Shown here in pieces: positions 1 through 7,781 of a stretch of 41,315 nucleotides of DNA (its first letter is position 1; each line of letters starts with the position of its first letter). The position numbers were made by a program, and so were the translations under genes. This stretch comes from Lachnospiraceae bacterium (GTDB taxonomy: Bacteria > Bacillota > Clostridia > Lachnospirales > Lachnospiraceae). The notes beneath the pieces are model-generated. The model searched no databases. It worked only from the letters and a program-made list of their open reading frames with translations, and had not been told where the DNA came from. Location: NCBI GenBank assembly GCA_021769135.1, contig JAETTM010000035.1, positions 1 to 41,315 on the forward strand, in the 5' to 3' direction.

Positions 1-335
1 ATCATGTGCCTTACCTCCGGGTCAAAGCGTTCCAGCGCCATGATGTCATGCCCCTTCAATTTCTCTGCGCCGGATTGCTGCCTGGCCTCGGCAATCTTTT
101 CCCCGATCGTCCGGGGCGGGTAGGGCAGACGGTAATTCTTCTGAATATCCCGCACGATGTCCATACACTCGGCATCCGTCAGGACGCGCAACTTTGCCAT
201 CAGATTTTCCGCTGCCTTCCGCTGTTCGGGATTCTTTGTGTACCGGGCGGTCATGTAAAGCTCGTTCAGGATTTTGGATTGATTGTCACCTTCAACCTGA
301 AACAGCAGCCGTTTTTCCATTTCGTTTAATTCCAT
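1..335 (-). CDS. Mobile-element accessory protein, 3' end outside window
   Basis: An open frame of 111 codons starts at ATG 335-333 and runs off the left edge without a stop. A good ribosome binding site (AGGAGA, 341-346) lies five to six bases upstream. The visible product begins MELNEMEKRL and is charged and mostly helical, with no membrane segment or signal peptide. I do not recognise a named family. Small proteins of this style occur as accessory genes in clostridial conjugative elements, and the adjoining leader and integrase fragment agree with that, but the link is inference. Frames on the other strand here have no ribosome binding site and are shadows. Confidence 0.6.
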   Translation of the reverse strand, partial: MELNEMEKRLLFQVEGDNQSKILNELYMTARYTKNPEQRKAAENLMAKLRVLTDAECMDIVRDIQKNYRLPYPPRTIGEKIAEARQQSGAEKLKGHDIMALERFDPEVRHM

Positions 336-366
336 GTGAATCTCCTTTCTCCTGAAAATGGGTATG

Positions 367-475
367 AAAAAGGGCGCCCACCTGTAAAAGTGAAACGCCC
401 ACGGCAATCAGCGATCCGGCAATGTACCGGACCGCTGGCACTATTAAATTTTGTCGTTAATGAAACAACCTCCTT
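367..475 (-). promoter_or_regulatory. Attenuator-like leader of the left-edge gene
   Basis: Read on the minus strand, this leader holds AAGGAGG (469-475), a possible very short peptide starting at a non-standard ATT codon (461-444, five codons then TAA), a strong hairpin (410-436, ten-base arms with one mismatch), and a G+C-rich stem (GGGCG/CGCCC, 372-376 with 396-400) followed by five Ts on the minus strand (371-367). Ribosome binding site, small ORF, hairpin, then stem plus T-run is the layout of transcription attenuation leaders known from antibiotic-resistance and mobile-element genes. The hairpins are visible directly; the function is inferred. Confidence 0.4.
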
Positions 476-591
476 TTTTCGATGATTTTCTCGTCACATT
501 TCAACTTGGAAAAGGAATTGAATAAATGACGGCAAACGCTCAAACCCCTTGAAAATAAAGGCTTTTTCCGTTTGTCGTTATTATACCGTAA

Positions 592-876
592 CGGCATACG
601 GCGGCTACGAATATGCACCAACTGACGGGCGACTTCTACACAGTGGGCGAAGTCTTGGGACACACGCTTGCAGGTATCGGCGTATCGCTTGGGCTGTCTA
701 TGAACTTTGAAGCGGTCACAGCGCGATATGTGGACGTGCGGCTTGAACGGAAGAAAGAAGTCCTTGACGCATACCATAGCGCAGTAGAGAAAGCAGACCC
801 GCCGAAAGCAAAGGAAGCCGAGCCGAAAAAAGCAAAGGGCAAGGCAAAGAAAAAAAGCACTGATTTAGAGCTTTGA
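592..876 (+). pseudogene. Tyrosine recombinase (integrase) C-terminal remnant
   Basis: The frame reads R-H-T-A-A-T-N-M-H from 592 and continues to the stop at 876. It contains the box II arginine and its neighbour (RHT), the LGH motif (about codon 26) and a tyrosine in ARYVDVR that fits the catalytic nucleophile, followed by a lysine/alanine-rich tail. These are the last roughly 90 residues of a phage/ICE-type tyrosine recombinase; a complete one has about 350-400. An in-frame TAA at 589-591 sits exactly where the conserved leucine before RH should be, so homology stops abruptly at about 592. The N-terminal arm-binding and core domains are missing, so it should be inactive. It probably marks an internal deletion in an integrated element. 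Confidence 0.75.
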
Positions 877-930
877 CGGGCATATCTTTTTACTGCTTCT
901 TATGGCGGCTTATATCTGTCCGTCGAGTTA

Positions 931-1019
931 GGGCGTCAAATGGGCGTCAAAACAGATTTTTGTACCGCAGCCACAGGAACGGGCAAAGCCGCAAAAACAT
1001 AGTGTTTATGCGGCTTTGC
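931..1019. terminator. Tandem 10-mer and long hairpin downstream of integrase remnant
   Basis: GGGCGTCAAA is repeated at 931-940 and 942-951. Just beyond is a near-perfect hairpin: 11-base arms at 983-993 and 1009-1019, extended inside by AAACA/TGTTT around a three-base loop. It could terminate the integrase transcript or be part of the former attachment end of the element. No strong T-run follows on the plus strand, so plain intrinsic termination is uncertain. Confidence 0.5.
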
Positions 1020-1033
1020 GGAGTTTCTGGTAT

Positions 1034-1480
1034 TCATTTTTCGCGGCGTGGTGAGCAGTTTATTCTACTATTTTTTACATACTTCATCTTATATTCATTT
1101 AAAACCTTATCGTATTCATTCTTATTCGCAGAATATTCTTTTGAATCCTTTTCCTGTGCAAGCCATTCCAATTGTTTTACCTTTTGTTCTATTTTTTCAG
1201 CTAAATTATCTTGTATAGTCTGTAAGTTTATTGTCTGACGTTTATTTTCAGAATACGTTTGCTGATCAAATATATCGTCTTCTTCATCCAAATTAACTTT
1301 CACGTTGTCAATAAGTATTTTCAAATCATCAGCAATTTTGCCCAACTCATCAATCTGATAATCTTTTGCTTGAAATGCATCTGTATTTATAAAACAAAAT
1401 CCCTTTGAGTTTTTCAATTGCTCACTTAAACCCATTAATTCTTCCAACTCACTCTTGATATTGTCATTATACGTTCCCAT
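1034..1480 (-). CDS. Hypothetical coiled-coil protein, AT-rich
   Basis: The product has 148 residues and is highly charged, with long heptad-like helical stretches (residues about 1-60 and 80-135). It has no signal peptide or membrane segment. The ATG at 1480 is preceded by GGGAGA about nine bases upstream. Base composition is clearly more AT-rich than most of the window, and the gene lies between an integrase remnant and a transposase remnant. The last residues (NCSPRREK) run into the G+C-richer scar sequence, so the natural C-terminus may have been replaced by read-through. I recognise no family. It is probably cargo of a mobile element. Confidence 0.55.
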   Translation of the reverse strand: MGTYNDNIKSELEELMGLSEQLKNSKGFCFINTDAFQAKDYQIDELGKIADDLKILIDNVKVNLDEEDDIFDQQTYSENKRQTINLQTIQDNLAEKIEQKVKQLEWLAQEKDSKEYSANKNEYDKVLNEYKMKYVKNSRINCSPRREK

Positions 1481-1510
1481 TCCAAAAAAATCTCCCTTTC
1501 CGGTGATTAT

Positions 1511-2063
1511 GTGGCCTTTGTTGACGCAGCGGGTACCTTTGATTTTGTACCCTATGGCTCCCTGGATACCTATACGCTCCCTGTCAGGGTGGTGAGGTCC
1601 CCATTAGAGGACGGCTCCTACGGATGCCTAATGACGAATCTGCCTGCAGACGAATCCCCCATGAAAGAGGTCAAACGCCTTTATTTTTCCCGATGGGGGA
1701 TCGAAACCTCTTTCCGCAAACTCAAATACACCATTGGACTGAGCAGTTTCCATTCGTATAAGGTGGGAATTCATCAAACAGGAGATTTGGGCAAAGCTGA
1801 TTGCTTACAACCTGACAGAAACCATCGTAAGCCACGTGGTAGTAGAAACAGGAAAGGGTACGAAGCACAGCTATAAAGTGAATTTTACTTCGGCAGCCCA
1901 CATCTGCAGGGCCGTTTCCCGTCTGCTCTCACGAAAGGACCCTGCGGACATAATGGCCCTGCTCAGCCGGAAACTCATACCAATCCGTAATGGGCGCAGC
2001 TTCCCACGGCTGCAGACTGCCCATTTCAGGCGGCCAAAGTATTTCCTGTACAGGGCGGCTTAG
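1511..2063 (+). pseudogene. IS4-family transposase remnant (5'-truncated, frameshifted)
   Basis: The first frame (1511 to about 1767) carries FDFVPYGS, TLPVRVVR, and the IS4-type Y-x-x-R-W-x-I-E-x-x-F-R-x-L-K signature (Y2-R-E-K motif) containing the third catalytic glutamate. After KV the frame is broken by one extra G in the run at 1765-1767. The sequence continues in the next frame as EFIKQEIWAKLIAYNLTET and on through SHVVVETGKG to the stop at 2063. The DDE residues of the N-terminal half are absent. Only about the last 180 codons survive, so this is a dead IS copy. The AT-rich gene at 1034-1480 abuts its broken 5' end. Confidence 0.8.
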
Positions 2064-2097
2064 GCGAATACGCCTCTGTTTATTATAGTACCAATAG

Positions 2098-2117
2098 AAG
2101 CAGATGTAAATCTGCTT
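2098..2117. terminator. Small perfect hairpin after the IS4 remnant
   Basis: Eight-base perfect arms AAGCAGAT/ATCTGCTT around a four-base loop. It lies at the 3' end of the IS remnant and could be part of the IS end or a weak terminator. No clear T-run follows on either strand. Confidence 0.35.
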
Positions 2118-2260
2118 GTTTGCCATGCACTAAAATCCATGTGCGGCATATCCGAATCCCTCATTTTTATAATTTCTACTTTAAACCAATAAAAATTCCT
2201 TTATCCTATATTTTTTTCAATCAAACTCCTCCCATTTTTACATTTAACTAAATGACATTG

Positions 2261-2276
2261 AAGGCTGAACTGTTAC
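2261..2276 (-). repeat. Fragment of the 113-bp dispersed repeat, supplies a stop codon
   Basis: On the minus strand this reads GTAACAGTTCAGCCTT, identical to the first bases of the 113-bp repeat unit found complete at 21107-21219 and 27297-27409. The TAA inside it (2275-2273) is the stop codon of the CoA-disulfide-reductase-like gene. Confidence 0.55.
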
Positions 2277-3967
2277 CATTTATCCATGCCGCAGTCAGTT
2301 GCCTTTTCGATCAGGCACCTATCGTTCATCACAGCATCATAAAAGCGGAAGCCGCCGGAAAAATTATAGGCTTCATAGCCGTTGCCCTCCAAGATACGGC
2401 TTGCAATATAGCTGCGCAGGCCGCTTTGGCAGATTACGTAAACCTTTTTCCCCTTCTCCACCTCATCGAGGCGTTCCCGCAGTTCATCCACAGGGATATT
2501 TTTGAACCCATCGATATGCCCTTTGGCAAACTCGCCCTCTGTCCGTGTATCCAGCAGCGTCACACTGCCGTCACGAGGCAGGCAGTCCACATCTTCCAGA
2601 TGCCACTGTTTCAAAATCCCTTTAAAAATATTGTCAATCATAAAGCCCGCCATGTTCACAGGGTCTTTGGCCGAAGAAAAAGGCGGCGCATAGGCAAGCT
2701 CCAGATTTTTCAGCCGGTCGGCCCTCATCCCTGCATGAATGGCTGTTGCAAGCACATCGATCCGCTTATCTACGCCTTCATACCCCACAATCTGAGCCCC
2801 CAGCAAACGGCCGGTTTCTTTCTCAAAAACCACCTTCATTGTCATGACCCTGCCGCCGGGATAGTAGCCCGCATGGCTCATCGGTGACAGGATAACAGTG
2901 TCTACATCCAGTCCGGCCTTTCTGGCATTGGTCTCATTGATGCCCGTGCTGGCAGCCGTCATATCAAAAACCTTAATCACGCTGCTTCCAAGAGAGCCTT
3001 CGTAATGGCTATCTCCACCGCAAATATTGTCCGCAATGATACGCCCCTGCTTATTGGCCGGGCCTGCCAGGGAAATCAGCGCGTCCTCGCCGGTGACAAA
3101 GTGTTTTACCTGCACGGCATCGCCTGCTGCGTAAATGTCGGGAACCGAGGTTTCCATACGGTCATTCACAACAATGCTGCCCTTAATACCCAGTTCCAGC
3201 CCCGCTTCCTTTGCCAGCGCAGTATCCGGCGTAACTCCAATGGCAAGAATCACCATATCCGCATGGAGGGCCGCCTCATCTTTCAGCAGGATATCCACCC
3301 CGCCATTCTTTTCTTCAAAGCCTTCTACCGTATGGCCAAGCGCCAGCCTAATGCCATGCCTGCGCACCTCGTTGTGGATGAAAGAAGCCATATCCCCATC
3401 GAAAGGATTCATCAGCTGCTTTGGACGCTGGACGATTGTTACATCCATACCCAGCTCCCTCAAATTTTCAGCCATCTCAAGGCCGATAAAGCCGCCGCCT
3501 GCCAGTACAGCAGACTTAGGATGGTTCTTATTGATATAATCCTTAATCCGGAACGTATCTTCCACAGTGCGCAGGGTGAACAATTTATCAATGCCCACGC
3601 CCGGAAGCCTTGGCTGGGTAGGTTTTGCGCCGGGGGAAAGTATCAGCTTGTCATAAGTCTCCTCAAAAGTTTCCCCGGTTTCCAAATTCCTAACGGAAAC
3701 AACCTTTCTGTCAGGATGAATCGCTGTTACCTCATGGCGCACCTTCATGCTCACACGAAACCGCTGGAAAAAACTCTCCGGGGTCTGAAGGGTCAGTTCT
3801 TCCGGATTGGTAATCACATCTCCAATAAAATAGGGCAAGCCGCAGTTCGCATAAGACACATAGCCGGAACGTTCAAAAACAATGATTTCAGCCTGTTCAT
3901 CCAATCTGCGGATACGGGCAGCGGCTGTCGCTCCGCCTGCCACGCCTCCTACTATAATTATCTTCAT
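2273..3967 (-). CDS. CoA-disulfide reductase-like flavoprotein with C-terminal rhodanese
   Basis: This is a 564-residue fusion. Residues 1-450 form a pyridine nucleotide-disulfide oxidoreductase of the CoADR/NADH-oxidase/persulfide-reductase class: an FAD-binding GGVAGG near the N-terminus, the single redox cysteine in SYANCGLPY (Cys42), an NAD(P)H-binding GGGFIGLEMAENL, and the FAD site AAGDAVQV. A rhodanese domain follows, with the active loop CQSGLRS (Cys513). CoADR-Rhd enzymes reduce CoA disulfide or persulfides and polysulfide with NAD(P)H. AAGGTGG, eight bases upstream of the ATG, lies inside the end of the preceding rhodanese gene, and the genes are one base apart, so they are co-translated. 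The exact substrate (CoA-S-S-CoA or CoA persulfide) cannot be read from sequence. Confidence 0.9.
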   Translation of the reverse strand: MKIIIVGGVAGGATAAARIRRLDEQAEIIVFERSGYVSYANCGLPYFIGDVITNPEELTLQTPESFFQRFRVSMKVRHEVTAIHPDRKVVSVRNLETGETFEETYDKLILSPGAKPTQPRLPGVGIDKLFTLRTVEDTFRIKDYINKNHPKSAVLAGGGFIGLEMAENLRELGMDVTIVQRPKQLMNPFDGDMASFIHNEVRRHGIRLALGHTVEGFEEKNGGVDILLKDEAALHADMVILAIGVTPDTALAKEAGLELGIKGSIVVNDRMETSVPDIYAAGDAVQVKHFVTGEDALISLAGPANKQGRIIADNICGGDSHYEGSLGSSVIKVFDMTAASTGINETNARKAGLDVDTVILSPMSHAGYYPGGRVMTMKVVFEKETGRLLGAQIVGYEGVDKRIDVLATAIHAGMRADRLKNLELAYAPPFSSAKDPVNMAGFMIDNIFKGILKQWHLEDVDCLPRDGSVTLLDTRTEGEFAKGHIDGFKNIPVDELRERLDEVEKGKKVYVICQSGLRSYIASRILEGNGYEAYNFSGGFRFYDAVMNDRCLIEKATDCGMDKW

Positions 3968-3968
3968 A

Positions 3969-4289
3969 TTATCGTTCCACCTTTCCAGAATAAGCGGAGA
4001 TACCTCCGATATTAGTTACATTCGCATATCCCATCCGCTGCAGCATGCTGACAGCCTGACGGCTCCGGGATCCGGAGTAGCAATAGACAAACAATGCCGT
4101 ATCTTTATTTGCCGCTGCGGATACCCCTTTGTCGATAGACTGCAAAGGAACATTTACGCTGCCGGGAATATGCCCCTCCCGATATTCCTGTGCTGTACGC
4201 ACGTCCAACAAAACGGCGCCCGGAACCGTTTTGAATTCTTTTACCCCTTCATTAATATCAGGCTGTCTGAAAAAATCAAATAATCCCAT
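3969..4289 (-). CDS. Single-domain cytoplasmic rhodanese
   Basis: 106 residues, one rhodanese domain with LLDVRTAQEY, GHIPGSVNVP and the active loop CYSGSRS (Cys70). There is no signal peptide. The start is supported by AAGGAGG five bases upstream of the ATG. Such proteins carry sulfane sulfur as a cysteine persulfide. Its place between an exported rhodanese and a CoADR-rhodanese fusion suggests it relays sulfur to the reductase. It resembles PspE/GlpE-type proteins in length. Confidence 0.9.
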   Translation of the reverse strand: MGLFDFFRQPDINEGVKEFKTVPGAVLLDVRTAQEYREGHIPGSVNVPLQSIDKGVSAAANKDTALFVYCYSGSRSRQAVSMLQRMGYANVTNIGGISAYSGKVER

Positions 4290-4304
4290 ATCTACCTCCT
4301 TATA

Positions 4305-4694
4305 TCAATTCTTTTCAGATACCGTTTCCCCCGGCCAGTCATTAATCCCGCCGAACTCCACAATATTTGTATAGCCCAAAGCTACAAGCTTCCCGGATGC
4401 CTGTTTGCTGCGGTTTCCGCTTCGGCAGTACACAAGGATTAACTGTTCCTTATTGGGCAATTGGGAAATCTCTTCTGTGCCAATAGTCTCATTAGGGATA
4501 TTTACAGCGCCGGGTATATGCTTTTCTCCAAATTCCTCCGGCGTGCGGACATCCAGGATAATATAACCGCTTTCATCTTCCATTATGGACACAGCCTCTT
4601 CCATGCCAATCTGGCGATAACCTAACCCTCCGGCATTCCCTGCACACCCTACAAGAAAAATAGCCAACAGCAATATCGGTATGATTTTCTTCAT
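4305..4694 (-). CDS. Rhodanese lipoprotein
   Basis: The chosen start is the internal ATG at 4694, preceded by GGAGGAATT; a longer frame to 4760 lacks a ribosome binding site. The 129-residue product begins with a lipoprotein signal peptide (KK, hydrophobic core, then LVGC with lipidated Cys17). A rhodanese domain follows with ILDVRTPEEF, KHIPGAVNIP and the active loop CRSGNRS (Cys90). It should sit on the outer face of the membrane. It is the first gene of the operon, 15 bases ahead of the cytoplasmic rhodanese, and may be the entry point for extracellular sulfane sulfur. Confidence 0.9.
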   Translation of the reverse strand: MKKIIPILLLAIFLVGCAGNAGGLGYRQIGMEEAVSIMEDESGYIILDVRTPEEFGEKHIPGAVNIPNETIGTEEISQLPNKEQLILVYCRSGNRSKQASGKLVALGYTNIVEFGGINDWPGETVSEKN

Positions 4695-4761
4695 TTTAAT
4701 TCCTCCGTTTTGTAACAGGATGCAAAAGATATCACATTGCTTGATGTTTTCAATATACACT

Positions 4762-4793
4762 ATTATCCGGCTTATTTCTGTGATTTTGTCACA
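4762..4793 (-). promoter_or_regulatory. Promoter with Crp/Fnr-like palindrome for rhodanese operon
   Basis: On the minus strand a -10-like GATAAT (4767-4762) lies about 70 bases upstream of the rhodanese lipoprotein start. The palindrome TGTGA-N5-TCACA (4779-4793) covers the -35 position. The half sites match the Crp/Fnr-family consensus, although the spacer is five rather than six. A site over -35 would favour repression. The palindrome is direct observation; the regulator is inferred. Confidence 0.45.
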
Positions 4794-4874
4794 ATTGGCA
4801 ACAATTCAGCCCACAATTGCCCATAGTCTTTCGCAGGAACTGATTCTGTCATGGCATTTTTCGGGCATTGGAAT

Positions 4875-5981
4875 CTACCGCAATATCCTTCTTAAAATAT
4901 CGTCCGCCATATCCGCGGTCATTTCCCCCTGGCATTTCATAATGCTGTTATTATTTTCCCAGCGCCCATGGGCTTTTGCAATCTTTTCTTCGGGAATTGA
5001 AACCCTGCACTCGGGGGTCATCGATTCCACAAGGCTTATCCATTCCTCTTTCCCCGCATGGATATCCTGCAGAAATTTCTCTGCAAGCCCAGGGGCCGCC
5101 ATTTGATTATAAGCATAAAATTCCGGCAAAAATACGGCACAGGCGGTTCCGTGGGGAATCCCGTATTCTTCTGTCAGCAAATATCCCATGGTATGAGGGA
5201 AACATGTTCCTGTTTTATTAATAGCAAGCCCCCCGTATATGGAAGCTTCGTAGCATTTTTCCCTGTCTTCATAGGTCATGGCCGCACAGCCCGATTTTTG
5301 TATTTTTTTAAAGACTTCCAGCAAAAGGCAAATGCCGGCAACCGCAAAATTCCTGGATAATCCGTCCGCCGCTTTGCTGAAGTAGCTCTCCACACAATGG
5401 GCCATGGCGTCCACCGCCGTGGAACGGGTGAACTGCTCCGGCAGCGTCATCGTATATCCCGCATCGCCAAAGGCTAACAGCGGATAAATACCGTCATGGT
5501 GAAAGCTTTTCTTCCTCCCATCCGTTGTAATAACGGAAACCTTAGTCACTTCGCTGCCCGTGCCTGCCGTTGTTCCCACCGCCGCTATCTTAAGGGGGCT
5601 ATTCTTCCATGCCAGGCCGTAAAGCTGTTCCCTGGTCATTCCGGGATTGGCCGCCAGCACCGCAATACATTTAGCCGCATCCAAAGGGGAGCCTCCCCCT
5701 ATGCCGACCACCCCTTCTGCGCCCCATTCCGTTGCCATCTTTGCGGCTTCCATGCAGTCCTCCAGCTTGGGGTTTTGCCCGATTTTATCATAAAGCGTCC
5801 ATTTCTGCCCATTGGCCTTTAAGGCTTCCTCCACATCCTCCAAAGCCCCGCAGGCCCTGGCGCTGTTCCTTCCTGTCACAATCAGGAGTCTATCCCCTAT
5901 TCTTTTCCATTCCTCCAACGATTTCTTTACACAGCCCTTTCCCGTAATCAGCCGGGTGGGCATATAATGATTCATGCTCAT
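4875..5981 (-). CDS. Iron-containing alcohol dehydrogenase
   Basis: The start at 5981 is chosen because GGAGGA lies five bases upstream (5986-5992). An ATG six bases further in is possible, while the longer frame to 6107 overlaps the neighbouring gene and has no site. The 368-residue product shows the Fe-ADH cofactor motif GGGSPLDAAK, TTAGTGSEVT, and metal ligands in TAVDAMAHCVE (Asp and His), CFPHTMG and GIPHGTA. Family members oxidise or reduce alcohols and aldehydes with NAD(P) in the cytoplasm, and the substrate cannot be predicted. It stands alone between the rhodanese operon and a lipoprotein gene on the same strand. Confidence 0.88.
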   Translation of the reverse strand: MSMNHYMPTRLITGKGCVKKSLEEWKRIGDRLLIVTGRNSARACGALEDVEEALKANGQKWTLYDKIGQNPKLEDCMEAAKMATEWGAEGVVGIGGGSPLDAAKCIAVLAANPGMTREQLYGLAWKNSPLKIAAVGTTAGTGSEVTKVSVITTDGRKKSFHHDGIYPLLAFGDAGYTMTLPEQFTRSTAVDAMAHCVESYFSKAADGLSRNFAVAGICLLLEVFKKIQKSGCAAMTYEDREKCYEASIYGGLAINKTGTCFPHTMGYLLTEEYGIPHGTACAVFLPEFYAYNQMAAPGLAEKFLQDIHAGKEEWISLVESMTPECRVSIPEEKIAKAHGRWENNNSIMKCQGEMTADMADDILRRILR

Positions 5982-6021
5982 TTTTTCCTCCATTTCTGCC
6001 TCGCAGGCAACAATTCCTCCT

Positions 6022-7452
6022 TCATATATTTTCCGCTGCAGTTCCACTGCCCCCTTCATACAATCTCCGCAGCAGCTCCGCTGCCTCCTCATCGCTTTTC
6101 CCCGCAAGGCTGCTCACATCCATCCAGCGAAAAGACTCCACCCTTTTGCTGCATCCCATATTTCCATAATAAACTTCCGGAAAATTTTCAAATTCTTCTT
6201 CCGTGAGCATATTCCCGCTGCAGTCTTCGCTCACCACTTCCTTAACCGAACCATTTTCATCATAAACCGTAGTCTGGCTGGCCAGGGGCGTTTCCAAAAT
6301 ATAATCATTTTGCATGGTAAGGGAGCTGACCCGCCGCATATAAGTATCCGGGGCCAATTTGATATCATCGTAAACAATATAATAATCCCGCATCCCATCG
6401 GCCAAAAATATACTATACACCGTCATTTCATCCGCTATGATATCGGGCTGGGATTCTCCTTCCGCAAAAGAACTCTCCAGCTCATTTAAATTCCCTTCCC
6501 TGTCCAGTTCATAAAACCTGCTATAAGTATAATTCCCCGTTCCCCCTTGATTGGCAACGATGATGACCAGCTGTCCGTCATAATCCATATCCCTGATTGT
6601 GAAGCAGTACCTGTCATTGGCATAATCCACATCCTCCATCCATTTGTCCTTATTTGCAGCCAGCAATTCCAGCTGGCTTTCCGTATCCCAGGAACCGTTA
6701 AGGCTGCCCACATAATCCATATAAGATGACCATGTGCCGGTTATATCGGCTATTTTTTCCGTATACCGCCGGGCGGACAGATACTCTTCCAGAAATTGGT
6801 CCCTGTAAAAGGAAGGCCCTGCCTCCGACTTTGCTTCCAGGCGGTAGCTTTCCATATCCGGGTAATCCATGTAAAACATATTGTCCGGGTTTTCCTGCAA
6901 AAATATTTCCGCTTCGCTCCACGTATCTCCGCCATTGCGATAGCTGACCAGGACAATCACGTCCTTCTTCCCGTCTCCATTATAATCCGTAAAAGATACC
7001 GCCTTCACTTCCGCAAATTCATCCGTTTTCGCCGTGGGATTTTCCGGAAAAGCATACACCTTTTCCCCATTTTCATACAGGAAAAAAACAGGTTCCCCCG
7101 TTCCGTCTGCAGGGGATGCCGATACGAACATCACCTTTCCCCACTCATCCAGTTCCGCTTCAAAGCTTTGTTCCTCTATCATATTTTCCGGCCATGCGCC
7201 GCTTCCGAAATCATTATCCGCCCCCGGGAACCCTGTACTTTGCCCTTTCCCTGCTGCCCGGCCTTCCTCCGCCGACTGTCCTTGCCCCGCTGCCTCTTCC
7301 TTTCCCAATACCTGCCCATCCCCGGAGTTTTCCCCAATACCCTGCTCCTGTGGGCTTTCATCCTTCTCCCCTTCCGACGCGCACCCGCTTAACAGAATAC
7401 ATCCCCACACCAATGCCGATATGAGAACCTTCATCCACACTTTTCTTTTCAT
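6022..7452 (-). CDS. Large lipoprotein with FG-GAP/VCBS-like DxNxDGxxD motif
   Basis: 476 residues. The start has GGAG five bases upstream. The N-terminus is a lipoprotein signal (LLSGC, lipidated Cys24), followed by a low-complexity Glu/Gly/Gln linker (about 27-80) that tethers the folded part to the membrane. DYNGDGKKD (about residue 155) and DMDYDGQL (about 293) resemble the Asp-rich calcium loops of VCBS/FG-GAP repeat proteins. No catalytic motif is recognised. Probably a cell-surface protein of unknown role. It lies 40 bases upstream of the alcohol dehydrogenase on the same strand, so co-transcription is possible. Confidence 0.75.
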   Translation of the reverse strand: MKRKVWMKVLISALVWGCILLSGCASEGEKDESPQEQGIGENSGDGQVLGKEEAAGQGQSAEEGRAAGKGQSTGFPGADNDFGSGAWPENMIEEQSFEAELDEWGKVMFVSASPADGTGEPVFFLYENGEKVYAFPENPTAKTDEFAEVKAVSFTDYNGDGKKDVIVLVSYRNGGDTWSEAEIFLQENPDNMFYMDYPDMESYRLEAKSEAGPSFYRDQFLEEYLSARRYTEKIADITGTWSSYMDYVGSLNGSWDTESQLELLAANKDKWMEDVDYANDRYCFTIRDMDYDGQLVIIVANQGGTGNYTYSRFYELDREGNLNELESSFAEGESQPDIIADEMTVYSIFLADGMRDYYIVYDDIKLAPDTYMRRVSSLTMQNDYILETPLASQTTVYDENGSVKEVVSEDCSGNMLTEEEFENFPEVYYGNMGCSKRVESFRWMDVSSLAGKSDEEAAELLRRLYEGGSGTAAENI

Positions 7453-7600
7453 TTTATCTCCATTTCTGCACAGTTTGATTGTTCAAAACCATACCCTTTC
7501 TCCATGCTCTTCCAAAATTGTATTATATCTATAGCATAGCTATCAAGGGCCGAATGCGCAAGGGGTTAATAAATTATTAAATAATTCAAAAACTGAATCC

Positions 7601-7745
7601 GTTACAGTTCACGGCCTAACCGTCCGCGAACTGTAACACATCCAGCCCATGAAAAGTCGCCTTCGGCGAGGGGCTGGATGCCTGAAACCGCCGCTTTATC
7701 GGCCGGATGCCTTGCAGCAGGGTGCAAGGCACCGTGAATAGTAAC
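7601..7745. repeat. Compound palindromic repeat with nested hairpins
   Basis: Outer imperfect arms at 7601-7614 and 7732-7745 (12 of 14 bases pair) enclose several hairpins: GTTACAGTTC/GAACTGTAAC (7601-7610 with 7628-7637), CATCCAGCCC/GGGCTGGATG (7639-7648 with 7671-7680) holding an inner CGCC-GGCG, and CCTTGC/GCAAGG further right. It fills most of the 7453-7866 gene-free stretch and contains no convincing ORF. It could be a REP/BIME-type or MITE-type repeat or a structured transcript. Confidence 0.6.
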
Positions 7746-7781
7746 CTGAATCCATACAAAGAATGTAATGGAAAGGCGAAA

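Noticed and set aside
6-329. Plus-strand frame of 107 codons at the left edge
   Set aside because: It has no ribosome binding site. The minus strand carries a better-supported open gene with AGGAGA and sensible composition.
457-777. Minus-strand frame opposite the integrase remnant
   Set aside because: It has no ribosome binding site, and the plus strand clearly encodes tyrosine recombinase motifs.
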